Below, piece after piece: positions 1 to 7,251 of a stretch of 11,490 bases of DNA. The DNA is taken from the NCBI GenBank assembly GCA_947176975.1, contig CAMWSW010000015.1, positions 1-11,490 on the forward strand, written 5' to 3'. The DNA comes from an uncultured Clostridia bacterium (GTDB taxonomy: Bacteria; Bacillota; Clostridia; Christensenellales; UBA3700). Each line of letters starts with the position of its first letter. Position 1 is the stretch's first letter. A program made the translations under genes and the position numbers. Below the pieces are notes generated by a model, which did no database searches, was not told where the DNA came from, and worked only from the letters and a program-made list of their open reading frames with translations.

Positions 1-1905
1 AAGGTTCACCCACCAGCCACCGTTGTTTGGGCCGCAAACCAAGTTTATACGGGCTTAATAGCATCCGAATACAACACTGTTGACACGACTGTAAAACTTG
101 AATCCGGATATAACTTTTACGACGTCACCAACTTGACGGAGTTGATTGAGAAGACGGCTCAAATGGAAGACGCAGAGGCAGGCGTTTCCGCACCTCTCTT
201 CACTTGGATTCTTCCTATAGCAAACGGCGCAGTATCCGTTAGATATCAATGCGATTTGTGCTTCTCGTTTGCATTCTCCGGTTCGTTCGGCGTTAAGATA
301 TCTTCTGATTTCAATTATATGTTGGGCGCAACCTACACCAAGGCTGACGGCGTTAACACCTTTGCAGAGAAACTTGACGGCAACGGCGTAAAGAGCGTCG
401 AAGTAGACCTCTCGGGTAGCGCAAAGATGAAACTCGGTCTTGCCAACACTTTGTCTCTTGATATTCTTGCAGGCGTAGTAAGCCTCGGAATCAAGGCAGA
501 AGTAGGCAACTTCAACGGCTTGTACGGATTCATGAATACCGGCAACTTGCTTGACGAAAACGTATCCATTGCAGGAGCAGTTTACTTCGAAGGCGGTTTC
601 TATTATGATATCGACCTCTTGGTTGCTCTCTCTATCGGAAGCATCGCAAACATCAAGATCGGCGACCTCAGCAAGGCAATCGACATTGCTCAAGGCGAAA
701 TCGTTCTTTACAAGGCAGGTGAGGAAAGCGTAATCACCAATATCACAGGCGGAAATACCATCGTATTGTCGGCTGTTGAGACAAAGCTCCCCGAGTATGA
801 CGCATTTGCATACAACTTGAAGAACAGAGGCGCTACCTACGCTACGACAGTATCAATGGACAGCGTAGTATACGATGGCACATATCTCAACGTTGAAAAC
901 GGCGTAGTTACCGTTAAAGACAGCGCGTCCAAGTTCGACTTGCCAATCACACTCAAGTATGAGACTTCTTACGGCAAGACGATTGACGTACAGACGAGAT
1001 TTATTTATGACGGAACTGTCAGAATGGATAAGGCAGATTTCACGTATAGCAAGTCTGGCAACAACAATATGAAGAATTTGGAAATCGTACTTTCCGGTAC
1101 TATGATCGACGGAAGCGAAGTAGTTGAGGCTAACGTAGAAGGCGCAAAATATACGAAGGGTGTCAATACGCTCACAATTCCTTATCAAGCGCTCGCTTCT
1201 ATGGAAAACGGCGTACACGTAATCGCTATACAAGTTAACAACGCAGTTTGCTATGCAAACGTAACCGTAGAAGGTACGGCAAGCGCTCTTGGCTTCAACC
1301 TCGGCGATGAGTACCAAATCTTCACTGCAGAGCAAATCGTAAATATGACGAACAACAATGTCGACTTTGCAGGCAAGAAACTCGTCGTTATGAAAGACAT
1401 CGATATGAATGGCGCAGCAATCAATCCTATCGGCGTATTCAACGGCGTACTCGACGGTAACGGCAAGACCATCTCCAACTTCACGGTTGAGGGTATGTAT
1501 GACAACAAAGTAGCGTTCATCGCAAGAAACAACGGCGTTGTCAGAGACTTGACTTTGGAAGGCAACGTAAACGCTTCAATCGCTGCAAAGACGGGCAATG
1601 ATTACATCGTTGCAGGCGTAGTCGCTGTCAACAACGGTATAATTGAAAACGTTGCATTCACCGGCGCAGTCAACATGGAGTCCACGAGCCTCAACGCTTT
1701 CGTGACTATCAAAGTTGGTACGGTTGTCGCTCAAGATAACGGTGTGATGAAGAACGTAAGCGGTGACGTAACGATCGAGGCTGTATCCAAGTTTGATATT
1801 GCCAACGTTACGATTACAATCGACGGTAGCGCAAAAGAAGTTAAATACTTCTGTAAGAACGCTGCAGTTGAGAACGGAGCTTTGGTTAAGTTCGTAGTTG
1901 AATAA
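1..1905 (+). CDS. Large secreted surface protein with C-terminal GLUG-like repeats (5' partial)
   Basis: The reading frame is open from the first base, so the gene starts before the window and only its last 634 residues are seen. It ends in TAA, followed at once by a second TAA. The protein is rich in Gly, Asn, Val and Thr, has alternating hydrophobic residues and almost no cysteine, as in extracellular beta-structure proteins. From about nt 1318 it reads like the entry to a GLUG domain: TAEQIVNM, then DIDMNGAAINPIG, then FNGVLDGNGKTISNF. Three GLUG-like units with the core NNG(V/I)(V/I)(R/E)(D/N) follow at about nt 1516-1590, 1612-1665 and 1714-1775. The GLUG family occurs in large cell-surface or secreted bacterial proteins and is thought to form a beta-helix. 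No LPXTG anchor, SLH domain or C-terminal membrane segment is visible, so any anchoring lies upstream. A surface or adhesive role is inference. A TTG at 133 could mimic a start but is internal. Confidence 0.8.
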   Translation, partial: KVHPPATVVWAANQVYTGLIASEYNTVDTTVKLESGYNFYDVTNLTELIEKTAQMEDAEAGVSAPLFTWILPIANGAVSVRYQCDLCFSFAFSGSFGVKISSDFNYMLGATYTKADGVNTFAEKLDGNGVKSVEVDLSGSAKMKLGLANTLSLDILAGVVSLGIKAEVGNFNGLYGFMNTGNLLDENVSIAGAVYFEGGFYYDIDLLVALSIGSIANIKIGDLSKAIDIAQGEIVLYKAGEESVITNITGGNTIVLSAVETKLPEYDAFAYNLKNRGATYATTVSMDSVVYDGTYLNVENGVVTVKDSASKFDLPITLKYETSYGKTIDVQTRFIYDGTVRMDKADFTYSKSGNNNMKNLEIVLSGTMIDGSEVVEANVEGAKYTKGVNTLTIPYQALASMENGVHVIAIQVNNAVCYANVTVEGTASALGFNLGDEYQIFTAEQIVNMTNNNVDFAGKKLVVMKDIDMNGAAINPIGVFNGVLDGNGKTISNFTVEGMYDNKVAFIARNNGVVRDLTLEGNVNASIAAKTGNDYIVAGVVAVNNGIIENVAFTGAVNMESTSLNAFVTIKVGTVVAQDNGVMKNVSGDVTIEAVSKFDIANVTITIDGSAKEVKYFCKNAAVENGALVKFVVE

Positions 1906-1922
1906 TAATCAAACACGCATAC

Positions 1923-1954
1923 AAAATGGGAGACGCAAGTCTCCCATTTTTTTT
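1923..1954 (+). terminator. Rho-independent terminator after the surface protein gene
   Basis: A perfect 12-bp stem (1923-1934 with 1939-1950) is capped by a GCAA tetraloop, and its 3' arm runs into eight consecutive T (1947-1954). It sits 17 bp after the stop codon and ends the upstream transcript. The 5' arm begins with four A, so it may also act on antisense transcription. Confidence 0.95.
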
Positions 1955-1979
1955 AACTTTGAGGTTTTGGCTTTTATAG

Positions 1980-2008
1980 TTGATTTATTTTGCAGTCCAT
2001 ATTATAAT
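1980..2008 (+). promoter_or_regulatory. Sigma-A-type promoter for the lipase-like gene
   Basis: TTGATT (1980-1985) and a consensus TATAAT (2003-2008) are separated by 17 bp. Transcription would start near 2015, about 25 nt before the chosen ATG. It lies directly downstream of the terminator, so the hydrolase gene is probably an independent unit. It also rules out translation starts upstream of about 2015 for that gene. Confidence 0.75.
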
Positions 2009-2039
2009 GAATACAATATCAATTGTCAGAGGGATGATT

Positions 2040-3167
2040 ATGAAAAAGTTTATTTTTGCCGTCGCTGCCATTGCGTTGCTGTGCTGTATAGTAATAGCTC
2101 CCGCGGCTTGTAATAAAGTCGAAATGAGTTATGACACTTCCACTAAATACGGCATCTATTGGTTTGGAGACGACAATTACGATTACGTGAGAAGCGGGGC
2201 AAATATGGATAAAAAGTATTTTGATCCCGATAAGCCTACGTTCGTATTTGCGCATGGCTGGGAGCCCGATAAGAAAAACTCAACCGACGGGTTATTTGAA
2301 GACTTTGTCACGCACAAAGAGACGGTGAGCAAGACTGGTACTTCCGATATAAGAGATTACGCCAAGATTTTGAAAGAGCAAGGCTACAACGTGGCATGTT
2401 TGAGTTGGTTTTCTTATGCGTCTTCGCTCAGCGATTTGTTCAACTATATTTGGCTGAATTTTGACGGCGGATACGCATTGTCTGTAAGATTTGCAATGGA
2501 ACTTGCTCTCGTATTGGGCGAGAGTTATGACGGCGAAGTCAAGATGGTGGGACATAGCTACGGTTCGCAATTGGCTTTGGCAACGACCTATCAACTTGTC
2601 AAGCTTCAAGAGAAAAAGGCTTTTGAAAACGACAGTATTATTCCTACGCGTATGACGCTTGCAGACCCTTACTTTGGGGCTACGGTGCTTATCAGCGGTT
2701 GGGATAAAATCAAATCCAACGGCATATCATTGACCAACGAACCTTTGAACGAGAGAGAACCAAGCGCATTATTTGCAGATATTATGGATTACGTCGTCGG
2801 CAAAAAGGATATTGCAGTAGATATGTACTTCGGTATGTCTATGGCTTCAACAATGTATTACAAATACGACGGCAGCGACCAGAACTTTGAAAAACTTTCC
2901 AAGGTTGCCAGCGTCGTCAAGAGCAACGGCTTGAAAGAGAAATACGGTGATACGAATATTCACAACTTGGTAAGAGATTGGACGTTGTTGAGTATCGTCG
3001 ATAAAGCAGTTATGTATGACCAAGACGGCAACTTGGCGCCGTCGGGAGGAGCAACGGACGAGCAGATCAAGGCAATGAGAGGCAAGTGCTATAATCAAAC
3101 TTATAAGGGCTTCGATTTGAGTAAAGACTCATTGAGGCTAGTAGATAGGGCGACAGAACAGTTTTAA
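2040..3167 (+). CDS. Secreted lipase-like alpha/beta hydrolase, probable lipoprotein
   Basis: This encodes 375 residues. The ATG at 2040 is chosen because an AGAGGG ribosome site lies just upstream and the product then opens with a signal peptide: MKK, a hydrophobic core of about 18 residues, then APAAC with Cys24. The lipobox is imperfect (Pro at -3), so lipid attachment is likely but not certain. Alpha/beta-hydrolase hallmarks are visible: FAHGW (His72-Trp74, oxyanion region), the nucleophile elbow GHSYG with Ser173, ADP with Asp209 as candidate acid, and His308 in NIHNLVR as candidate base. The order HGW, GHSxG, DP, HxxxR resembles the pancreatic-lipase-like family rather than short esterases. 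The substrate, lipid or ester, is unknown. It has its own promoter and lies between a surface-protein gene and the arginine operon, with no functional link to either evident. It could be a phospholipase or another esterase. Confidence 0.75.
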   Translation: MKKFIFAVAAIALLCCIVIAPAACNKVEMSYDTSTKYGIYWFGDDNYDYVRSGANMDKKYFDPDKPTFVFAHGWEPDKKNSTDGLFEDFVTHKETVSKTGTSDIRDYAKILKEQGYNVACLSWFSYASSLSDLFNYIWLNFDGGYALSVRFAMELALVLGESYDGEVKMVGHSYGSQLALATTYQLVKLQEKKAFENDSIIPTRMTLADPYFGATVLISGWDKIKSNGISLTNEPLNEREPSALFADIMDYVVGKKDIAVDMYFGMSMASTMYYKYDGSDQNFEKLSKVASVVKSNGLKEKYGDTNIHNLVRDWTLLSIVDKAVMYDQDGNLAPSGGATDEQIKAMRGKCYNQTYKGFDLSKDSLRLVDRATEQF

Positions 3168-3172
3168 CACAC

Positions 3173-3288
3173 GGCACAAAAGGTATTTGCAAAATTACCA
3201 CCATATTTTTTAGCGAAACTAATGCGAAATACGCAAGTTGGTCAAACCAAAAACTATGACGTAATAAATGCAAATACCATTTTTCGCC
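3173..3288. repeat. 116-bp imperfect palindrome (MITE-like or structured RNA)
   Basis: The arms GGTATTTGCA (3182-3191) and TGCAAATACC (3269-3278) are perfectly complementary. Outward, four A (3178-3181) face a T run (3280-3284), and GGC (3173-3175) can face GCC (3286-3288). Inward, ATTAC (3194-3198) pairs with GTAAT (3261-3265), and CATA-x-TTTTT (3202-3211) pairs with AAAAA-x-TATG (3249-3258). The complementarity thus continues in register for most of the length. It begins five bases after the lipase-like stop codon. It could terminate that transcript, since the right arm runs into TTTTT, or be a degraded small mobile element. It has no obvious target duplication. Confidence 0.6.
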
Positions 3289-3315
3289 TTTCACTCGTTA
3301 AGTAGAGAAATCTAC
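3289..3315. repeat. REP-like short repeat, copy A
   Basis: This 27-base stretch starts TTTC, contains GAGAAATCT (3305-3313) and ends in a small hairpin, GTAGA-GAAA-TCTAC (3302-3315). With one or two small gaps it aligns to the sequence at 9519-9547, which shares TTTC, CG and GAGAAATCT in the same order. Similar short palindromic repeats with a core of this kind are, as I recall, dispersed in intergenic regions of many gut bacterial genomes. That this is a member of such a family is inference. Confidence 0.4.
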
Positions 3316-3336
3316 AATTTGCATAATATTCATTAT

Positions 3337-3354
3337 ACTGCATATTTATTCACC
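3337..3354. promoter_or_regulatory. ARG-box-like operator 1 (ArgR/AhrC)
   Basis: The 18 bases ACTGCATATTTATTCACC match 16 of 18 positions of the ARG-box consensus WNTGAATWWWWATTCANW, including a perfect right half-site ATTCA. The box is separated by exactly 3 bp from operator 2, the classic tandem spacing for hexameric ArgR. It lies upstream of a complete arginine cluster, which supports function. Confidence 0.6.
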
Positions 3355-3357
3355 ATT

Positions 3358-3375
3358 ATTGCATAAATATACGCA
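3358..3375. promoter_or_regulatory. ARG-box-like operator 2 (ArgR/AhrC)
   Basis: ATTGCATAAATATACGCA matches about 15 of 18 positions of the ARG-box consensus. It is weaker than operator 1 alone, but its centre lies 21 bp from the centre of operator 1, two helical turns away, as in tandem ArgR sites. It overlaps the -35 position of the possible promoter at 3370-3398, so bound repressor would block it. Confidence 0.5.
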
Positions 3376-3398
3376 AATCACTAATAAATTATTATAAT
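3370..3398 (+). promoter_or_regulatory. Possible weak upstream promoter of the arg operon
   Basis: A consensus TATAAT at 3393-3398 is preceded at 17 bp by a poor -35 (TACGCA, 3 of 6). The strong -10 in very AT-rich DNA could be chance. In its favour, the -35 is covered by operator 2, and operator 3 would fall just after the start site. Confidence 0.3.
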
Positions 3399-3418
3399 AA
3401 TAAAAAATTTCTAAATTT

Positions 3419-3436
3419 TATGAATAAATATGTAAA
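3419..3436. promoter_or_regulatory. ARG-box-like operator 3 (ArgR/AhrC)
   Basis: TATGAATAAATATGTAAA matches 16 of 18 positions of the ARG-box consensus, with a perfect left half-site TGAAT. It ends 5 bp before the -35 of the main promoter candidate, about 61 bp (roughly six turns) from operator 2, so looping between the sites is conceivable. Confidence 0.55.
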
Positions 3437-3441
3437 AACGC

Positions 3442-3470
3442 TTGCCAAACTTCATTGAGTGGTATATTAT
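3442..3470 (+). promoter_or_regulatory. Main promoter candidate of the arg operon
   Basis: TTGCCA (3442-3447) and TATTAT (3465-3470) are separated by 17 bp. Transcription would start near 3477 and give a leader of about 33 nt before argG, too short for a T-box or attenuator. This points to operator-based control by the ARG-box-like sites just upstream. Confidence 0.6.
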
Positions 3471-3509
3471 ATGTGTATAAAAGTTTTAGCGCAAAAAGGA
3501 GACACTGAA

Positions 3510-4727
3510 ATGAGTGATATTAAAAAAGTAGTTTTGGCATATTCGGGTGGACTTGACACTTCGATTATTATACCTTGGCTCAAAGAAAATTACGACAACT
3601 GCGAGGTCATCGCCGTAAGCGGTGACGTAGGTCAAGGCACGGAGCTTGACGGACTTGAAGAAAAGGCAATCAAGACGGGCGCAAGCAAACTCTACATTGA
3701 GGATTTGACGGACGAATTCGTGGACGATTACGTATTCCCAACCGTTAAGGCAGGCGCAATATACGAGAACAGATATATGCTCGGTACGTCTTTTGCCCGC
3801 CCTGTAATTGCGAAGAGAATCGTTGAGATTGCTCTCAAGGAAGGCGCAGACGCAATTTGCCACGGTTGTACGGGTAAAGGTAACGACCAAGTCAGATTCG
3901 AGCTTGCAATCAAGGCATTTGCTCCAAATATGAAGATTATCGCTCCTTGGAGAATATGGGATATCAAGTCGAGAGACGAAGAGATTGATTACGCAGAGGC
4001 GCACAACATTCCTCTCAAAATCAACCGTGAGACCAACTACAGCAAGGATAAGAATATTTGGCACCTCTCTCACGAGGGACTTGACCTTGAAAATCCTGCC
4101 AACGAGCCGATGTACGATAAGATTTTGGAGATGGGCGTAACTCCCGAGAAGGCTCCCGATAAGCCGACGTACGTCACAATCAGCTTTGAAAAGGGCGTAC
4201 CAGTAGCTATTGACGGCAAGAAGATGAAGGGAAGCGACGTAGTGCGCAAACTCAACGAACTTGGCGGAGCCAACGGAATCGGACTTGCAGACATTGTGGA
4301 AAACAGACTTGTCGGCATGAAGAGCAGAGGCGTATACGAGACTCCGGGCGGAGCAATTTTGTATCACGCTCATGAAGTACTCGAGACGCTGTGTCTTGAC
4401 AAAGAGACCGCGCATTACAAACAGCAAGTGGCTATCAAATTTGCAGACTTGGTATACAACGGTCAGTGGTTTACACCTCTTCGCGAGGCTTTGAGCGCAT
4501 TCGTAGACAGCACTCAACAGAACGTTACGGGCGATGTAAAACTCAAGCTTTACAAAGGCAATATTACCAACGCAGGCGTAACTAGTCCGTATTCGCTTTA
4601 TGATGAAGACATAGCTACTTTTGCAGAGGACGACGTATACGACCAAATGGATTCGCAAGGCTTTATCAATCTCTTTGGATTGCCTATCAAAGTCAAGGCC
4701 ATGATGGACGCAAAGCGTAAGAAATAA
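3510..4727 (+). CDS. argG: Argininosuccinate synthase
   Basis: The 405-residue product joins citrulline and aspartate with ATP cleavage to AMP and pyrophosphate, giving argininosuccinate (EC 6.3.4.5, cytosolic). The N-terminal ATP-pyrophosphatase loop SGGLDTS is at residues 12-18. Further family motifs are GTSFARP (about 92-98), GCTGKGNDQVRFE (about 119-131), the KNIWHLSHEG segment, and MKSRGVYETPGG near the citrulline/aspartate site. Length and motifs fit the standard bacterial enzyme. The ATG at 3510 is preferred to one at 3459 because AAAGGAGA lies 7 bases upstream, the start matches the family N-terminus, and the -10 of the promoter overlaps the longer frame. It is the first gene of the arginine cluster, and the 99-bp gap to argH contains a strong hairpin. 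Confidence 0.97.
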   Translation: MSDIKKVVLAYSGGLDTSIIIPWLKENYDNCEVIAVSGDVGQGTELDGLEEKAIKTGASKLYIEDLTDEFVDDYVFPTVKAGAIYENRYMLGTSFARPVIAKRIVEIALKEGADAICHGCTGKGNDQVRFELAIKAFAPNMKIIAPWRIWDIKSRDEEIDYAEAHNIPLKINRETNYSKDKNIWHLSHEGLDLENPANEPMYDKILEMGVTPEKAPDKPTYVTISFEKGVPVAIDGKKMKGSDVVRKLNELGGANGIGLADIVENRLVGMKSRGVYETPGGAILYHAHEVLETLCLDKETAHYKQQVAIKFADLVYNGQWFTPLREALSAFVDSTQQNVTGDVKLKLYKGNITNAGVTSPYSLYDEDIATFAEDDVYDQMDSQGFINLFGLPIKVKAMMDAKRKK

Positions 4728-4757
4728 GGCAAGTACGCATTAAAATATAAAAACAGA

Positions 4758-4796
4758 GCATGAAGATAGTTACTTTTGGAGCAACTATCTTTATGC
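4758..4796 (+). other. Intercistronic 14-bp hairpin between argG and argH
   Basis: Bases 4758-4771 pair with 4783-4796. All 14 pairs form, 13 Watson-Crick and one G-U, around an 11-base loop that contains TTTTGGAG. No T tract follows, so it is not a standard terminator. It ends 30 bases before the argH start codon. An mRNA processing or stability element that sets argG relative to argH output is a reasonable inference; a protein or small-RNA binding site is also possible. Confidence 0.7.
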
Positions 4797-4826
4797 GTAA
4801 AAATAAAGGAAGCAAATAGGTTTATT

Positions 4827-6218
4827 ATGGCAAAGATGTGGCAAGGTAGATTTAAAAAAGAATTGGACAGCAAAGTCAACGACTTCAACTCGTCCATATC
4901 TTTTGACAGCCGTATGTTTGAAGAGGATATTCAAGGCAGCATTATTCACGTGAAAATGCTTGGCAAACAGGGTATCATCAGCGAGTCAGATAGCAAGGCT
5001 ATTGCAAAAGAACTTGCAAATATATACGACGATTTGAGGGGCGGCAAGTTGGAATTTGACATGAGCGCAGAAGATATTCATATGTTTATCGAGCAAGTGC
5101 TTACTCAAAGGCTTGGCGAAGTGGGCAAGCGATTGCACACCGCAAGAAGTCGTAACGACCAAGTTGCGCTTGATCTCAGAATGTATCTTCGCAAAGAGAT
5201 AGACACAATCGTCGGGCTTGTCAAAGGTCTCATTGCTTCTCTCGTCAAAAAGGCTGAAGAAAATCTTGACACGGTTATGCCGGGATACACTCATTTGCAA
5301 AGAGCTCAACCCATCACGTTTGCTCATCATCTCATGGCGTACGTCGAGATGTTCAAGAGGGATATGGTAAGATTTTTCAACTGCTTTGACCTTATGAACG
5401 AATGTCCGCTGGGCTCGGGCGCATTGGCGACTACGACTTATCCGATAGACAGGGAGTTTACGGCAGAGTATCTTGGATTTAAAGGACCGATGCAAAATTC
5501 TCTTGACGGCGTAAGCGACAGAGATTATTGCATTGAGCTTGCAAGCGCGATTGCAACTTGTATGATGCATATGTCGCGTCTTTCCGAAGAAGTGGTAATG
5601 TGGAGCAGTTGGGAATTTAAATTCGTCGAACTCGACGACGCGTACTCTACAGGCTCAAGCATTATGCCGCAAAAGAAAAATCCCGATATATGCGAACTTA
5701 TCAGAGGCAAGACGGGCAGATGCGTAGGCAATTTGACTTCCTTGCTGACGATGATGAAAGGACTTCCGCTTGCTTACAACAAAGATATGCAAGAGGACAA
5801 GGAAGCAATCTTCGACAGCGTAGACACAATCAAGCTTTGTCTTTCCACTTTGACGCCGATGATAGATACTATGACGGTGCTCAAAGACAATATGGCAAAC
5901 GCAGGCAAGAAGGGATTTATCAACGCCACCGATTGCGCAGATTATCTCGTCAAGAAAGGGCTTGCTTTCAGAGACGCATATAAGATTACGGGTTCGCTCG
6001 TTGCTATTTGCATAGACAAGGGGTTGACGCTTGACAATTTGCCTATTGAGGAGTATACAAAGTTGTGCGATAAATTCGACGACGGTATATACGAAGCGAT
6101 ATCATTGCAAAAATGCGTTGAGGAGAGAAAGGTCACGGGCGGACCGTCTCCCGAGGCAGTAGCAAAACATATAGAAAAAATTAAGAACACGGTATTGAAA
6201 GAATATGAAGAAGATTAA
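4827..6218 (+). CDS. argH: Argininosuccinate lyase
   Basis: The 463-residue enzyme splits argininosuccinate into arginine and fumarate (EC 4.3.2.1), the final step of the pathway. It belongs to the fumarase/aspartase superfamily and acts as a homotetramer. Motifs in order are the N-terminal MWQGRF, TARSRNDQVA (105-114), GYTHLQRAQP (153-162, with His156), GSGALATTTYPIDR (about 196-209), and the superfamily signature GSSIMPQKKNPD (276-287) carrying the catalytic serine loop. Length is normal. The ATG at 4827 gives the typical family N-terminus; an ATG at 4776 would start inside the hairpin and add unrelated residues. The ribosome site is modest (ATAGG at 4816-4820). The 3' end overlaps argC by 14 bp, suggesting translational coupling. 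Confidence 0.97.
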   Translation: MAKMWQGRFKKELDSKVNDFNSSISFDSRMFEEDIQGSIIHVKMLGKQGIISESDSKAIAKELANIYDDLRGGKLEFDMSAEDIHMFIEQVLTQRLGEVGKRLHTARSRNDQVALDLRMYLRKEIDTIVGLVKGLIASLVKKAEENLDTVMPGYTHLQRAQPITFAHHLMAYVEMFKRDMVRFFNCFDLMNECPLGSGALATTTYPIDREFTAEYLGFKGPMQNSLDGVSDRDYCIELASAIATCMMHMSRLSEEVVMWSSWEFKFVELDDAYSTGSSIMPQKKNPDICELIRGKTGRCVGNLTSLLTMMKGLPLAYNKDMQEDKEAIFDSVDTIKLCLSTLTPMIDTMTVLKDNMANAGKKGFINATDCADYLVKKGLAFRDAYKITGSLVAICIDKGLTLDNLPIEEYTKLCDKFDDGIYEAISLQKCVEERKVTGGPSPEAVAKHIEKIKNTVLKEYEED

Positions 6219-7236
6219 AGTAGGAATTATAGGAGCGACGGGCTACGCGGGCGTTGAACTCGTCAGACTGCTTGCCTTGCATCCTCAAGCCGAGATAACT
6301 GCGGTGTCGTCGGTGAGCTATGAGGGTAAGAAGATAAGCGACGTCTATCCCAACTTGAAGAATATCTGCGACGATACGCTCTCGGGCTAGGATATAGTAG
6401 ATAAGTGCGACGTGATTTTCACGTCACTTCCTCACGGCTTGAGCGAAAAATTTGCAAGCAAGTGTTTGGCAAAGGGCGTCAAGATGATTGACCTCGGCGC
6501 AGACTTCCGCCTTGACAGCGCGGAGGAATACACCAAGTGGTACGGCAAGAAATACGAAGACGAGACTTTGCATACGCAGTCGGTATATTGCATACCCGAA
6601 TTGCACAGAGCAAATTACACGGGACAGCCTATCATTGGCAATCCCGGCTGTTATCCCACGAGTATTGCTTTGGGACTTGCTCCCGCAATAAGCTTGGCTG
6701 TGGACAATACTATCGTCATAGACTCCAAGTCGGGCGTAACGGGCGCGGGCAGAGGACTTGCCGACAATACGCATTACCCCAACTGCAACGAGGCTTTTGC
6801 GCCGTATAAAGTGGCAAATCACAGACATACGCCCGAGATAGAGCAGACGTTGTCAAAACTGTGTGGCAAGAAAGTCAACGTTACTTTCGTACCCCATCTT
6901 TTGCCCGTCAACAGAGGTATCGTTTCGACTATATACTTCAACGTGAATAAGCCCGTCACTGCAAAGCAGTTGCATGATATTTACGCGGATTTTTATAAGA
7001 ATGAGAAGTTTGTCAGAGTGCTGGATCTTGGCGAAGTTGCCAACTTGCGCAACGTCAAGTATTCCAACTATTGCGACATATCTTTGCACTTTGACGAGCA
7101 TACCGACAGAGCAATCGTCGTGTCGACAATTGACAATATGGTCAAGGGAGCGGCAGGACAGGCAATACAAAATATGAATATAATGTTTGGATTAGAAGAA
7201 GAGTGCGGATTGCAATATATCCCGCCGGCGTTCTAA
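6205..7236 (+). CDS. argC: N-acetyl-gamma-glutamyl-phosphate reductase, interrupted by in-frame TAG
   Basis: ArgC reduces N-acetylglutamyl-5-phosphate to the semialdehyde with NADPH (EC 1.2.1.38). The frame runs 343 codons to TAA, the usual family length, but codon 62 (6388-6390) is TAG. On both sides the frame is the same and the sequence is well conserved: the NADPH loop GATGYAG at 8-14, then after the TAG SLPHGLSEKF, LGADFRLD, NPGCYPTS with catalytic Cys149, SKSGVTGAGR, and HRHTPEIEQ with His206/His208. The TAG falls in a hydrophilic stretch before the DVIFTSLPHG strand, where the family is variable. A restart at GTG 6412 would lose the Rossmann core and has no visible ribosome site. Unless the TAG is misread, suppressed or a sequence error, the gene is inactive. 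It starts inside the argH 3' end. Confidence 0.9.
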
Positions 7237-7251
7237 AGAAAAGAGGTTAAT

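Larger units (their letters stand above)
3168..3509. other. AT-rich intergenic control region before argG
   Basis: There is no convincing gene in these 342 bases. From left to right they hold a long imperfect palindrome (3173-3288), a REP-like repeat with a small GAAA-loop hairpin (3289-3315), three ARG-box-like operators (3337-3436), one weak and one good promoter candidate, and the argG ribosome site AAAGGAGA (3495-3502). The details are given in separate entries. No T-box or other known leader riboswitch was recognised. Confidence 0.7.

Noticed and set aside
1980..2039. Upstream start at 1980 for the lipase-like gene
   Set aside because: It overlaps the promoter -35 and would put 20 unrelated residues before a normal signal peptide. 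ATG 2040 has the ribosome site.
3168..3509. T-box or arginine riboswitch leader before argG
   Set aside because: The main promoter candidate leaves a leader of only about 33 nt, and no T-box sequence or terminator/antiterminator pair was found. ARG-box-like operators explain control better.
3486..4658. Long antisense reading frame of about 390 codons opposite argG
   Set aside because: It is fully covered by argG, whose motifs are unmistakable. The antisense product shows no family motifs, and similar long antisense frames oppose argB and argH, so codon bias explains them.
6412..7236. Separate shorter argC starting at GTG 6412
   Set aside because: No ribosome site precedes it, and the product would lack the NADPH-binding Rossmann core. 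It is the in-frame continuation of the same gene.
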